This document shows, in pieces, positions 55,722-64,000 of a DNA stretch of 64,000 nucleotides. The notes under the pieces are model-generated. The model searched no databases. It was not told the origin of the DNA and saw only the letters and a list, made by a program, of their open reading frames with translations. Numbering within the stretch: the stretch's first letter is position 1; each line of letters begins with the position of its first letter. Source of the DNA: Planctomonas psychrotolerans (GTDB lineage Bacteria; Actinomycetota; Actinomycetes; Actinomycetales; Microbacteriaceae); NCBI RefSeq assembly GCF_008642235.1, contig NZ_SJEV01000001.1:1488001-1552000 (forward strand), read 5' to 3'. Made by a program: the position numbers and the translations under genes.

Positions 55722-58102
55722 GCGGGGATCCCGTCGATCGCGTGCGCAACGGCGGCATCCGCGGCGAACCGGGCCGGCAGCGTGGACCGGTGCGTGCTGC
55801 GAAGCTCGCGGAGCGACAGGGTGAACAGGCCCTGGATCTCGAGGGCGGCGTCCGGGACGTCGGCCGAGGAGGTGCCCGGCGTCGTGGCACCGCCGTCGGT
55901 GACGCCGATCCGCAGCACGGGGAACCCGCGGCCGGCGCACAGACCGACGAACTTGACGTCATCCTCCCGCGGCACCGACACGATCATGCGCCCGGTGGAC
56001 TCCGAGAACAGTGCGGTGGCCGCGTCGACGCCATCGCGGTCCATCAACTCGTCGAGCCACACCCGTGCGCCCACGCCGAAGCGCAGCACCGACTCGGCCA
56101 GGGCCTGGGCGAGGCCGCCGTCGGAGAGGTCGTGCGCGCTCGCGATGATGCTCTGGCCGCTGCCGGCGCGGATCAGGGCGGCGAGCGCCTGCTCGGAGCC
56201 GAGATCGACGGCGGGCGGACGGCCACCGAGATGGCCGTGCACCACTCCGGCCCACGCCGATCCGTCGAGCTCCTCCGCCGTCGTGCCGAGGAGGTAGATG
56301 TTGTTGCCCTCGTCCTGCCACCCGGACGGGATGCGCAGGGCCACGTCGGAGATGACGCCGAGCATCGCGACGACGGGCGTGGGGTGGATGGGCTGGTCGC
56401 CCGTCTGGTTGTAGAAGCTCACGTTGCCGCCGGTGACGGGGATCTCGAGCTCGAGGCAGCCGTCGGACAGCCCCTCGACCGCTCGGGAGAACTGCCACAT
56501 GACCTCGGGGTTCTCCGGGCTGCCGAAGTTGAGGCAGTCGCTCACCGCGACCGGGGTCGCGCCGGTGGCCGCGACGTTGCGGAACGCCTCGGCGAGGGCG
56601 AGGCGCGCACCCTCGTACGGGTCGAGCTGGCAGTAGCGGCCGTTGGCGTCGGTCGCGATGGCGAAGCCGAGGCCGGACTCCTCGTCGACGCGGATCATCC
56701 CCGCGTCGTCGGGGAAGCTGAGCGCCGTGTTGCCGAGCACGTAGCGGTCGTACTGGTCGGTGATCCAGCTCGCGTCGGCGAGGTTGGCGCTGCCGAGCAG
56801 CGCGAGGAACTGCTCGCGCAGCTCGCCGGCGTCGGTGGGCCGGGGGAGCGCCCCCGCGCCGTCCGCCTGCAGGGCGTCGAGCCAGGCGGGGTACGCCACC
56901 GGACGGTCGTACACCGGCCCGTCGACGGCCACGGTGCGCGGCTCGACGTTGACGATCTCCTCGCCGTGCCAGTTGATGACCAGCCGACCGGTGTCGGTCA
57001 CCTCGCCGAGCACGCTGGTCTCCACGTCCCACTTGGCGGTGACGGCGAGGAAGCCCTCGAGCTTGTCCGGGGTCACCACCGCCATCATGCGCTCCTGGCT
57101 CTCCGACATGAGGATCTCCTCGGCGGTGAGCGACGGGTCGCGCAGCAGCACGCGCTCGAGCTCGATGAACATGCCGCCGTCGCCGTTCGACGCCAGCTCG
57201 CTCGTCGCGCAGCTGATGCCGGCGGCGCCGAGGTCCTGGATGCCCTCCACGAGCTTGCCGGCGAAGAGTTCGAGGCAGCACTCGATGAGCACCTTCTCGG
57301 CGAACGGATCGCCCACCTGCACGGCGGGACGCTTGGTGGGTCCGCCCTCGGAGAACGTGTCGCTGGCGAGGATGGATGCGCCGCCGATGCCGTCGCCGCC
57401 GGTGCGGGCACCGAACAGCACGACCTTGTTGCCCACGCCCCGGGCGTTGGCGAGGTGCAGGTCCTCGTGGCGCAGCACGCCCACGCTGAGCGCGTTGACC
57501 AGCGGGTTGCCCTGGTACACCGCGTCGAAGTACGTCTCGCCCCCGATGTTGGGGAGCCCGAGGCAGTTGCCGTAGAAGCTGATGCCGCTCGTGACGCCGT
57601 GCACCACACGGGCCGTGTCGGGATGGTCGATGTCACCGAAGCGCAGCTGATCCATCACGGCGACGGGGCGAGCACCCATGGAGATGATGTCGCGCACGAT
57701 ACCGCCGACGCCGGTCGCGGCGCCCTGGAACGGCTCGATGTAGCTGGGGTGGTTGTGGCTCTCGACCTTGAAGGTGACGGCCCAGCCCTCACCGACGTCC
57801 ACGACCCCGGCGTTCTCGCCCATGCCGACCATGAGATTCTTCGTCATGGCGGGGCTGACCTTCTGGCCGAACTGGCGCAGGTACTTCTTGCTCGACTTGT
57901 AGGAGCAGTGCTCGCTCCACATGACCGAGTACATCGCCAGCTCGCCGCTGGTGGGCCGGCGGCCGAGGATCTCACGGATGCGCTCGTACTCTCCCGCCGT
58001 CAGGCCGAGGGCGGCGTAGGGCTGCTCCTTCTCCGGGGTGGCAAGGGCGTTCGTGACGGTGTCCGCGGCGGGTCTCGCGGGAAGATTGGCGGCTGCGCTC
58101 AC
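55718..58102 (-). CDS. purL: Phosphoribosylformylglycinamidine synthase, large subunit
   Basis: Uses ATP and ammonia from PurQ to convert FGAR to FGAM in purine synthesis. It has 794 residues, the small-PurL type that needs PurS and PurQ. Motifs: [20 protein letters not shown] (shown to 20), [28 protein letters not shown] and SASLDLSDGG-like [18 protein letters not shown] start, with the GGAG of AAGGAG about 8-11 bases upstream. It is 56 bases after purQ and its stop overlaps the phosphatase gene. Confidence 0.97.
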   Translation of the reverse strand: MSAAANLPARPAADTVTNALATPEKEQPYAALGLTAGEYERIREILGRRPTSGELAMYSVMWSEHCSYKSSKKYLRQFGQKVSPAMTKNLMVGMGENAGVVDVGEGWAVTFKVESHNHPSYIEPFQGAATGVGGIVRDIISMGARPVAVMDQLRFGDIDHPDTARVVHGVTSGISFYGNCLGLPNIGGETYFDAVYQGNPLVNALSVGVLRHEDLHLANARGVGNKVVLFGARTGGDGIGGASILASDTFSEGGPTKRPAVQVGDPFAEKVLIECCLELFAGKLVEGIQDLGAAGISCATSELASNGDGGMFIELERVLLRDPSLTAEEILMSESQERMMAVVTPDKLEGFLAVTAKWDVETSVLGEVTDTGRLVINWHGEEIVNVEPRTVAVDGPVYDRPVAYPAWLDALQADGAGALPRPTDAGELREQFLALLGSANLADASWITDQYDRYVLGNTALSFPDDAGMIRVDEESGLGFAIATDANGRYCQLDPYEGARLALAEAFRNVAATGATPVAVSDCLNFGSPENPEVMWQFSRAVEGLSDGCLELEIPVTGGNVSFYNQTGDQPIHPTPVVAMLGVISDVALRIPSGWQDEGNNIYLLGTTAEELDGSAWAGVVHGHLGGRPPAVDLGSEQALAALIRAGSGQSIIASAHDLSDGGLAQALAESVLRFGVGARVWLDELMDRDGVDAATALFSESTGRMIVSVPREDDVKFVGLCAGRGFPVLRIGVTDGGATTPGTSSADVPDAALEIQGLFTLSLRELRSTHRSTLPARFAADAAVAHAIDGIPA

Positions 58103-58158
58103 GCGAACAGGACTCCTTGGAAGTGGGCGACTCGGAACGGGGGAGGTGCGGGCTGCCG

Positions 58159-58854
58159 TCAGGCTGCGGCGAACGTGCTGAGCACGGACGTGAAGAACGC
58201 GAGGCCGTCGATGCCGGAGCGCATCGCGTCAGGGGTGTCCGGGCCGAAGCCGGGCTCGGTGGCGTGCTCCGGGTGCGGCATGAGACCGACCACGTTGCCG
58301 CGCTCGTTCGTGACGCCGGCGATGTCGTTCAGCGACCCGTTCGGATTGGCGCCGAGGTAGCGGAATGCGACCCGGCCCTCGCCCTCCAGGCGCTCGAGCG
58401 TGTCCGCGTCGGCGATGTAGCCGCCCTCGCCGTTCTTCAGCGGGATGGTGATCTCCTGCCCGGCCTCGAATCCGCCCGTCCAGGCCGTGGATGCGTTCTC
58501 CACCCGCAGGCGCTGGTCGCGGCAGACGAAGGTGCCGACCGCGTTGCGGATGAGCCCGCCGGGAAGCAGGTGAGCCTCGGTGAGCATCTGGAATCCGTTG
58601 CAGATGCCGAGCACGGGCACGCCGCGATTCGCCGCATCGATCACGTCGGTCATGATCGGCGAGCGGGAGGCGATGGCACCGGCGCGGAGGTAGTCGCCGT
58701 AGCTGAACCCGCCGGGCAGCACGATGGCGTCGACGCCGTGCAGGTCGTGGTCGCCGTGCCAGAGCGCGACGGGGTCCGCACCGGCGAGGCGAACGGCGCG
58801 TTGCGCGTCCCGGTCGTCGAGTGAACCGGGGAAGGTGACGACGCCGATCCGCAT
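58159..58854 (-). CDS. purQ: Phosphoribosylformylglycinamidine synthase, glutaminase subunit
   Basis: Class I glutamine amidotransferase releasing ammonia for PurL; 231 residues. The nucleophile Cys is in [20 protein letters not shown] (PVLGICNGF), and the His/Glu pair is in [11 protein letters not shown] near the C-terminus. [17 protein letters not shown] opens the protein. The ATG overlaps the purS stop (TGATG), so the complex subunits are made together. Confidence 0.97.
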   Translation of the reverse strand: MRIGVVTFPGSLDDRDAQRAVRLAGADPVALWHGDHDLHGVDAIVLPGGFSYGDYLRAGAIASRSPIMTDVIDAANRGVPVLGICNGFQMLTEAHLLPGGLIRNAVGTFVCRDQRLRVENASTAWTGGFEAGQEITIPLKNGEGGYIADADTLERLEGEGRVAFRYLGANPNGSLNDIAGVTNERGNVVGLMPHPEHATEPGFGPDTPDAMRSGIDGLAFFTSVLSTFAAA

Positions 58855-59186
58855 CAGCGCTGCACCGAATCCGCCGCCGCGCCGAGGGGGGTCTCGGTCG
58901 TTGTGTCGCCGCTGTCCGCGCCCGGCCCGAGGTCATCGGCCTCCGCGGCGTGCACACTGATCACGTCTTCGATGACCGAGTTCGACAGCAGGTCGGCGGC
59001 CAGCTGCTGCACCTCGGCGAGAAGGGCGTCGTCCACGGGTCCGTCGACGGTCAGCTCGAATCGCTTACCGAGACGTACATCGGAGAATCGGGACTTGCCG
59101 AGCCGCGCCAGCGCCCCGGCCACGGCCTTGCCCTGGGGATCGAGCAGTTCGGCCTTGGGCATTACCTCGACGACGATCGTGGGCAC
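58854..59186 (-). CDS. purS: Phosphoribosylformylglycinamidine synthase, PurS subunit
   Basis: Small subunit that bridges PurQ and PurL; 110 residues against about 80-85 usually. The core (1-85) has [29 protein letters not shown] and a C-terminal helix [12 protein letters not shown]. An acidic tail of about 25 residues ([16 protein letters not shown]) is extra. GTG start with TTGGAG 6 bases upstream. TAGAAT upstream is the likely operon promoter. Confidence 0.95.
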   Translation of the reverse strand: MPTIVVEVMPKAELLDPQGKAVAGALARLGKSRFSDVRLGKRFELTVDGPVDDALLAEVQQLAADLLSNSVIEDVISVHAAEADDLGPGADSGDTTTETPLGAAADSVQR

Positions 59187-59225
59187 GAAGACATCTCCAA
59201 CGGACGAGAGCGGGTGGATGCCACG

Positions 59226-59231
59226 ATTCTA
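59226..59231 (-). promoter_or_regulatory. -10 element for the purSQL operon
   Basis: TAGAAT on the minus strand, near consensus, giving a leader of about 33 bases with TTGGAG. I saw no purine riboswitch in this short leader. Confidence 0.5.
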
Positions 59232-59367
59232 GCCGCTGGCGCGGGGGGTGCCGCGCTGGCGCGGCTCGGCGGTCCCGGTGGTTCCCGCCCGCACCGTTCC
59301 CCGTACGGAGTGTCCCGCGCGGGAACGGAAACGAGGCGCGCGACGAGGGATGTCCTCATCCGGGCGG

Positions 59368-59373
59368 TAGCCT
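59368..59373 (+). promoter_or_regulatory. -10 element for the FGGY kinase gene
   Basis: TAGCCT about 65 bases before the ATG at 59440; the leader carries AAGGGAAGG. Confidence 0.4.
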
Positions 59374-59439
59374 GCTCGGGTAGCAAGCGGAAAAACACCA
59401 CGACGCCGCCGTTCCTGGCGAGCAAGGGAAGGATCCCCG

Positions 59440-61047
59440 ATGAGCTCCACCGACGGAACCACCACGGCCCGGGAAGCGATCGCCTCTGGCCGCGCGACCC
59501 TCGGTATCGAACTCGGGTCCACGCGGATCAAGGCGTGCCTCCTCGGCGACGACCCGAGCGTGGTCATCGCCTCCGGCAGCCACGAGTGGGAGAACCAGTT
59601 CGTCGACCGGATGTGGACCTACTCGCTCGAAGACGTGTGGACGGGGCTGCAGGCGGCTTACGCCGCCCTCGTCGCGGATGCGGAGGAGCGCCACGGCGTG
59701 CGCCCGGAGGGGCTGAAGGCCATCGGCATTTCGGCCATGATGCACGGCTACCTCGCCTTCGACGCCGAGGACGAGCTCCTGGTGCCGTTCCGCACCTGGC
59801 GCAACACCACCACGGGGCGCGCGTCGGAGGTGCTCACCGAGCAGTTCGACACGAACATCCCGTTGCGCTGGTCCGTCGCGCACCTGTACCAGGCGGTGCT
59901 CGACGAGGAGCCCCATGTGCCCGAGGTCCGCTTCCTCACCACCCTCGCCGGATACGTGCACTGGAAGCTCACCGGTGAGCGTGTGCTCGGCGTCGGGGAC
60001 GCATCGGGCATGTTCCCGATCGACGTCGCCACCGGCGACTACGACGCCGGGATGATGTCGCGCTTCGACGCGCTCGTGGCCGAGCCGCACGCCGGCATGG
60101 CGCTGCGGAACCTGTTGCCCGAGGTGCTGCCTGCGGGCCGTGCGGCCGGCAGCCTGACGCCGGAGGGTGCGGCGCTCCTCGACTCGACAGGGGGCCTCCG
60201 CCCCGGCGCCGTGTTCTGCCCGCCCGAGGGCGACGCCGGCACCGGGATGGTCGCCACGGCTTCGGTCGCCCCGCGCACGGGCAACGTCAGCGCGGGCACC
60301 AGTATCTTCGCCATGGTCGTGCTCGAGCGGCCGCTCGAGGGCATCCACCACGAACTCGACGTCGTGACGACACCGGCCGGGAACGCGGTGGCGATGGTGC
60401 ACTGCAACAACGGGGCCAGCGAGCTGAGCGCGTGGGTTTCGATGTTCAGCCGGTTCGCCGCCGCCTCCGGTACCCCGAGTGACAGCGACGCGGTGTACGA
60501 GGTGCTCTTCCGGGAGGCGCTCGAGGGCGAAGCCGACGCGGGCGGCGTACTCGCCTACAACACTCTCGCCGGTGAACCCATCGTCGGGCTGCCCGAGGGC
60601 CGGCCGCTCGTGGTCCGCACCCCGGACAGCCGCCTCACCCTGGCCAACTTCATGCGTGCACAGCTCTACAGCGTCTTCGGTGCCATGAGCATCGGCATGC
60701 GCGTGCTCGACGACCAGGGCGTCACCATCGACCAGATGATGGCCCACGGCGGGATGTTCCGCACGGCGGGGGTCGCGCAGCGGTTCCTCGCGGGCGCTCT
60801 CCGGGCGCCGGTCGCGGTCGCCCACATGGCATCCGAGGGAGGAGCGTGGGGCATCGCCGTCCTCGCCGCCTACGTGTCGGCCGCCGAGAACACCGATCTC
60901 GATGGTTACCTCCGGGAAACGGTGTTCGCCGACACCGAGATCGACACCGTCTCCCCGGACCCCGCCGATGTGGCGGGCTTCGCCGCGTTCCTCGACCGCT
61001 ACTCGGCGGGCCTCGCCGTGGAGCGCGCCGCGGTCGACGCGCTGTAG
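59440..61047 (+). CDS. FGGY-family carbohydrate kinase
   Basis: Sugar kinase of 535 residues with the two-domain actin-like fold. The N-terminal phosphate loop is LGIELGSTRIKACLLGDD and the second ATP segment is GNVSAGTSIFAMVVLE. Other stretches are ISAMMHGYLAFD, FRTWRNTTTGRAS and QMMAHGGMFRTAGVAQRFLA (the last to 20). The pattern resembles xylulokinase and ribulokinase relatives, but the sugar cannot be set. No transporter or isomerase gene is adjacent. A Pro-free leader contains a purine-rich ribosome site. Confidence 0.92.
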   Translation: MSSTDGTTTAREAIASGRATLGIELGSTRIKACLLGDDPSVVIASGSHEWENQFVDRMWTYSLEDVWTGLQAAYAALVADAEERHGVRPEGLKAIGISAMMHGYLAFDAEDELLVPFRTWRNTTTGRASEVLTEQFDTNIPLRWSVAHLYQAVLDEEPHVPEVRFLTTLAGYVHWKLTGERVLGVGDASGMFPIDVATGDYDAGMMSRFDALVAEPHAGMALRNLLPEVLPAGRAAGSLTPEGAALLDSTGGLRPGAVFCPPEGDAGTGMVATASVAPRTGNVSAGTSIFAMVVLERPLEGIHHELDVVTTPAGNAVAMVHCNNGASELSAWVSMFSRFAAASGTPSDSDAVYEVLFREALEGEADAGGVLAYNTLAGEPIVGLPEGRPLVVRTPDSRLTLANFMRAQLYSVFGAMSIGMRVLDDQGVTIDQMMAHGGMFRTAGVAQRFLAGALRAPVAVAHMASEGGAWGIAVLAAYVSAAENTDLDGYLRETVFADTEIDTVSPDPADVAGFAAFLDRYSAGLAVERAAVDAL

Positions 61048-61089
61048 CGGCGCAGCACGCAGCGCCGGATTCCGCTGGTGAAGGCGCCG

Positions 61090-61740
61090 ATGCGCGACGC
61101 GGGTGGCGACGAGCCACCGGAGGCTGTTCCATTTCCGCATGGTTGGGTGCCCCTCGGCGAATACCAGTGGTTCACCGCCGCCCTCACCCTCGGCGTCGTG
61201 CCCGCTCTCGGCATTCTTACCTGGCTGGCGTGGCCGGTGTTCCAGCTGGGCATGGCGCTCGATCCGGAGATGGACTTCTCCCTGCGCATCCTCTCCGGTC
61301 TGGCCTCGATCGCCGTGGCCCTCGGTGCGTTGACCCTGTTCCAGCGGTTCCGCGCGCCTCGGCCGTTCGCGAACTTCGACACGGACCGCGTTCGTCTCGG
61401 CCGCCACGAGGTCCTGATGACCGACCTCGTCTGGGCGCAGTTCCTCGTGACCGGCTCGGTGAAGAGACCGGGGATCTCCCTGCTCATCGGCTCGGACTCG
61501 AAGAAGCAGGCGGCGTTCCGGCTCCGATCGGGCAACGGGTACCTGATCGACGGGGACACCGCACGCCTCGTCAGCGAGGTGCTGCGGCGCTCCGCCGTCG
61601 AGATGCCGAAGGACCGGTTCGACCCGAAGGGTCGTTTCCTGAAGACGACCTTCCCCATGCACCTCACTCGTGATGAAGCCATCGATGCCGTGCTGGCGCC
61701 GGAAGACTTCACCCCCGACTTCCTCGCGCCGCCCGCGTGA
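61090..61740 (+). CDS. Membrane protein with two helices, unknown function
   Basis: Protein of 216 residues with two adjacent membrane helices (about 22-45 and 56-75) and a cytoplasmic domain of about 140 residues (DTDRVRLGRHEVLMTDLVWA, LLIGSDSKKQAAFRLRSGNG). The C-terminal part resembles bacterial PH-like domains but I do not recognise a named family. I chose the ATG at 61090 because GAAGG lies 7 bases upstream; a GTG at 61078 is possible. It follows the kinase by 42 bases. Confidence 0.72.
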   Translation: MRDAGGDEPPEAVPFPHGWVPLGEYQWFTAALTLGVVPALGILTWLAWPVFQLGMALDPEMDFSLRILSGLASIAVALGALTLFQRFRAPRPFANFDTDRVRLGRHEVLMTDLVWAQFLVTGSVKRPGISLLIGSDSKKQAAFRLRSGNGYLIDGDTARLVSEVLRRSAVEMPKDRFDPKGRFLKTTFPMHLTRDEAIDAVLAPEDFTPDFLAPPA

Positions 61741-61752
61741 GCGGCCATATTT

Positions 61753-61841
61753 CCTGAGCCGCCACGGTCCCTGAGCCGCCCACGGTCCCTGAGCCGCCAC
61801 GGTCCCTGAGCCGCCCACGGTCCCTGAGCCTGTCGAAGGGA
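61753..61841. repeat. Second REP-like cluster
   Basis: Four head fragments CACGGTCCCTGAGCC (plus a degraded first copy TTCCTGAGCC) recur at periods of 17-18 bases, the last continuing into CTGTCGAAGGGACGCGA. The right arm of the full unit is missing. The block lies between convergent genes. A stray CGTCCCTTCGAC at about 62389 is a further remnant. Confidence 0.8.
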
Positions 61842-61853
61842 CGCGAGTCGCTC

Positions 61854-62345
61854 TCAGCGCGGCGGCCGATCGTCGGCGCCGCATTCGACCAGCCGCTCGT
61901 ACGTCGTCCACAAGTCGTCCATGGGTCGCGGCGAATCGAGGAGCAGGGCCTCGAGATAGAGGAGGTGGGTGTGCCAGCCGGGCAGATAGCCCGCGACCGC
62001 ATCACCGAGTCCCTCGTGCTCCAGCCTCATCTGCGTCGACGCCCCAGCAGGGGTGACGGCGATGCGAAGCCGGGACAGCGGTTCGTCGGGGAATTGCCAC
62101 GTCACGTCGAGCAGCCGCTCCGGAACGCACTCCCGAACGCGGCTGGTGCAGGAATAGTTCTCCGCGTGCTCGACGATGATTTCACCGCCTCGCACGTAGG
62201 TCCCGGCAGTGGGAGTTCCGAGCCACTGCGGCAGCGCCTCCGCGTCGGTGAGGCCCCACCACAGTCGGCCGGGGGTGGTCGCCATGGCCCAGTCGAGGAC
62301 GACACGCTGGTCGGCCGGGTGGATCGCGCGGCTCAGCAGGGGCAT
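61854..62345 (-). CDS. SRPBCC-family (AHSA1-like) protein
   Basis: START-like fold protein of 163 residues with a hydrophobic cavity. Typical parts are LWWGLTDAEALPQWLGTPTA, GGEIIVEHAE, LLDVTWQFPDEPLSRLRI, EHEGLGDAVAGYLPGWHTHL. Members bind lipids or small ligands or act with Hsp90. The ligand is unknown. TACGGT lies 6 bases before the ATG at 62345. Confidence 0.87.
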   Translation of the reverse strand: MPLLSRAIHPADQRVVLDWAMATTPGRLWWGLTDAEALPQWLGTPTAGTYVRGGEIIVEHAENYSCTSRVRECVPERLLDVTWQFPDEPLSRLRIAVTPAGASTQMRLEHEGLGDAVAGYLPGWHTHLLYLEALLLDSPRPMDDLWTTYERLVECGADDRPPR

Positions 62346-62351
62346 GCAACG

Positions 62352-62357
62352 ACCGTA
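62352..62357 (-). promoter_or_regulatory. -10 element for the SRPBCC gene
   Basis: TACGGT ends 6 bases before the ATG at 62345; leaderless start predicted. Confidence 0.45.
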
Positions 62358-62413
62358 ACCGTCGCGTGGAGGAGGCGTGCTGCGGGGGGCGTCCCTTCGA
62401 CGGGTGCAGGCCC

Positions 62414-62449
62414 CGTGTGCGGGTCGGGGACCGTGTGGGGGTCGGGGAC
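62414..62449. repeat. 18-bp tandem repeat in the 62346-62724 gap
   Basis: CGTGTGCGGGTCGGGGAC is followed directly by a copy with one change (CGTGTGGGGG...). The 379-base gap around it has no convincing gene. It holds a REP remnant near 62389 and presumably the promoter of the gene at 62725, which I could not pin down. Confidence 0.7.
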
Positions 62450-62724
62450 CGACCGGACCAAGGTTCCTTTCGGGTGGGCCCGATACGGTCGAAGTGGTCG
62501 CTGTCAGCGGCCGGACGAATCCCCGGTCACCGAGTGACCGGCGGCGCACCGTCCATCGGTGCACCGCTGCGGGATCCCCCGAAGGCGCTGGCGCGACGAG
62601 CGTAATGGCGCGACGTCCGTGCCATCCAGCAGGGAAGGGATGCCGAGGCCGACTCCGGTCGGTCCGTATCCGATGCTCGACCACGGGAACGGTATTCCTC
62701 CCGGACACATCGAGAAAGGACACC

Positions 62725-63846
62725 ATGTTCACCCAGACCGATCTGATGACACTCGTCAATGCCGGGGACGATTCCCTCAAGGTTTCCCTCTTCCTCCCTA
62801 CCGCGCCATCCGGCCGCGAGACCCTGCAGGGGCGCATCGTTCTGAAGAACGCACTCGCGCGGGTGCGTGCCGAGCTCGATGCGCGCGAGGTCGACGACTC
62901 CGCCACGGACGACCTGCTCGCCCCGGCCGAGGCGATGGTGCGGGATACCGACTTCTGGCAGCACCAGAGCGAGGGCCTGGCGATCTTCCTGGCCCCCGAT
63001 TCGCCGCCGCGACACTTCTCCGTGCCGATCCCCCTCACCGAGGAGGTCGTGGTGAGCGAGGCGTTCTCGGTCGGACCGCTTCTGCCGCTGCTGTCCGCGG
63101 ACGGATCGTTCACCGTCCTGACGGTCACCACGAACCGGGTGCGCCTGTTCGAAGCATCACGGTTCACCATGGACGAGGTCGACGACTCCGGCCTGCTGTC
63201 GAGCCTGCAGGACAGCATGGGGGAGTCGGACTACGAGAATCCGCTCCAGGCGAGCCCGGTCGCCCGTCCCCACACCGCCGACTTCAGCATCAGCAACGCC
63301 CAGGTCTACGGCGACAGCCCGGCCGAGTGGCAGGACTCGCAGACCCGGGAGTTCGCCAGTCGCGTCGCCTCGGCGCTCACCGCCTACCAGGCGTCGCATC
63401 CCCGTCCGACGGTGCTGGTGTCCGGTGCCGAGTACATCGGTCTCCTCGGGTCGACGGATGCCGTCACCGACAGTGTCGACGTGGACCCGGAGTCCCTCGA
63501 CGACCAGAAATTGCACGAGGTGGCCTACGAGAAGGTGCAGGCCGTGCTCGATGACGGTCGTGCGCGTGCGCTCGACACCTTCGCCATGTTGCGGGGCGGG
63601 GAAGACGCGCGCGCCGTCGTCGGCTCCGGCCTGGTCGCTCAGGCGAGCACCGAGGGGCGGGTCGACACGCTTCTCTACCGCCACCTGTCGCCCACGGAAG
63701 CGTCTGCGGAAGGGGGAGAGTCGGACGTCGAGGAACGTCGACTTCTCGATTCCGCGGTGATCGAGACTCTGCGCAACGGCGGGACGGTCTACGCCCTGGA
63801 CGATTCTCCCGTCGATGACCGGGTGCGTGCCGTCCTCCGGTACTGA
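62725..63846 (+). CDS. baeRF-like protein (bacterial archaeo-eukaryotic release factor family)
   Basis: Protein of 373 residues resembling the bacterial release-factor-1-like families. The N-terminal module has LKVSLFLPTAPSGRETLQGR, the middle begins HFSVPIPLTEEVVVSEAF then FTVLTVTTNRVRLFEASRF, and a C-terminal L7Ae-like part has RVDTLLYRHLSPTEAS and VIETLRNGGTVYALDDSPV. Members are proposed to act on stalled or hibernating ribosomes, but proof is limited. GAAAGGA lies 5 bases before the ATG. Single-gene unit followed by a terminator. Confidence 0.83.
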   Translation: MFTQTDLMTLVNAGDDSLKVSLFLPTAPSGRETLQGRIVLKNALARVRAELDAREVDDSATDDLLAPAEAMVRDTDFWQHQSEGLAIFLAPDSPPRHFSVPIPLTEEVVVSEAFSVGPLLPLLSADGSFTVLTVTTNRVRLFEASRFTMDEVDDSGLLSSLQDSMGESDYENPLQASPVARPHTADFSISNAQVYGDSPAEWQDSQTREFASRVASALTAYQASHPRPTVLVSGAEYIGLLGSTDAVTDSVDVDPESLDDQKLHEVAYEKVQAVLDDGRARALDTFAMLRGGEDARAVVGSGLVAQASTEGRVDTLLYRHLSPTEASAEGGESDVEERRLLDSAVIETLRNGGTVYALDDSPVDDRVRAVLRY

Positions 63847-63894
63847 CGTTCCCCGTCACCTGCGCGGCGCCCGACCAAGCCCCGCCCGTTAACG

Positions 63895-63932
63895 CAGTTC
63901 GTCCCCGGCCGAGAATGGCCGGGGACGAACTG
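63895..63932. terminator. Terminator at the right end
   Basis: CAGTTCGTCCCCGGCC pairs perfectly with GGCCGGGGACGAACTG around GAGAAT, a 16-bp stem 49 bases after the baeRF-like gene. It can serve transcripts from both sides. Confidence 0.88.
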
Positions 63933-63945
63933 TTGGTGTGCTGCG

Positions 63946-64000
63946 CTAGTCGCGGAGCACGGCTTCGCGGAAGTTAGCGCGAGGTCGTGGTGCGGACGAC
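63946..64000 (-). CDS. Possible 3' end of a minus-strand gene
   Basis: The last 55 bases, read on the minus strand, form an open frame ending in TAG with the peptide SSAPRPRANFREAVLRD. It stands just beyond a bidirectional terminator, as expected for a convergent gene. Too short to assign a family, and it could be chance. Confidence 0.3.
   Translation of the reverse strand, partial: SSAPRPRANFREAVLRD

Noticed and set aside
55436-58360. A plus-strand frame of 974 codons opposite purL
   Set aside because: Antisense shadow of a gene with strong PurL motifs.
59187-59439. Purine riboswitch or PurR site before purS
   Set aside because: The leader after the TAGAAT element is only about 33 bases and no conserved junction motif is seen; short GC-rich inverted repeats there are expected by chance.
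59356-61911. A long open frame on the minus strand opposite the FGGY kinase
   Set aside because: It lies fully opposite a gene with clear kinase motifs and has the His/Arg/Gly-rich look of antisense frames in high-G+C DNA.
62366-62605. A possible 79-residue protein in the gap before the baeRF-like gene
   Set aside because: Composition looks random, it contains a tandem repeat and REP remnant, and no ribosome site is visible.

Overview
The window is a 64 kb stretch of a very G+C-rich chromosome with tightly packed genes and many GTG starts. Several gene types fit an actinobacterium, probably of the family Microbacteriaceae: a DUF6421-type protein beside an SDR, a DUF3151 protein, purS-purQ-purL as separate genes, a septum-formation-like membrane protein, and palindromic GGTCCCTGAGC repeats. 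This placement is inferred from gene content; no rRNA or taxonomic marker was compared. I saw no tRNA, rRNA, CRISPR array, insertion sequence or prophage.

Layout, left to right. 1-4004 (minus) holds a histidine kinase, a response regulator and a two-gene ABC exporter. 4135-8459 is a LacI regulator convergent with a three-gene sugar ABC importer; a strong hairpin separates the binding-protein gene from the permeases, and palindromes lie upstream. 8682-15510 is mixed metabolism: a PRISE-like reductase, argG, a serine beta-lactamase-like hydrolase, a coupled DUF6421 plus SDR pair, and a VOC protein. 15573-18910 is a drug-type ABC exporter followed by a lipase-maturation-factor-like membrane protein with an in-frame WFDTG repeat. 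18915-20575 is a hydrolase pair. 20766-28232 is the most coherent catabolic locus: LacI regulator, binding protein, two permeases, a GH130 enzyme and a large secreted protein of unknown family, under a perfect palindromic operator and closed by a 16-bp terminator stem.

28389-36998 carries an AEC transporter, exonuclease III, an overlapping chain (unknown 202-residue protein, GH15 glucanohydrolase, nucleotidyltransferase-like protein, quinone oxidoreductase), pyrE coupled to a septum-formation-like protein, and a NagD-like phosphatase. 37187-44219 has a RecQ helicase with a phosphoribosyltransferase-like tail, a REP-like repeat cluster, an orphan DNA methyltransferase, a quinone oxidoreductase, cysK-cysE and a two-domain RNase HI. 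44276-52111 has a TrmH-type methylase, DUF3151, purA, Ohr, Hsp20, a type II NADH dehydrogenase and a chorismate mutase. 52134-59186 (minus) is purS-purQ-purL, followed by two tandem endonuclease/exonuclease/phosphatase paralogues and a lipoprotein gene. The right end has an FGGY kinase, a second repeat cluster, an SRPBCC protein and a baeRF-like protein.

A window-wide signal stands out. At least fourteen genes have a -10-like hexamer (mostly TANNNT) ending 5 to 7 bases before the start codon, which predicts leaderless mRNAs. Genes inside operons instead use stop/start overlaps (ATGA, GTGA, TGATG) or Shine-Dalgarno sequences. All family names come from reading motifs by eye; no database search was run.
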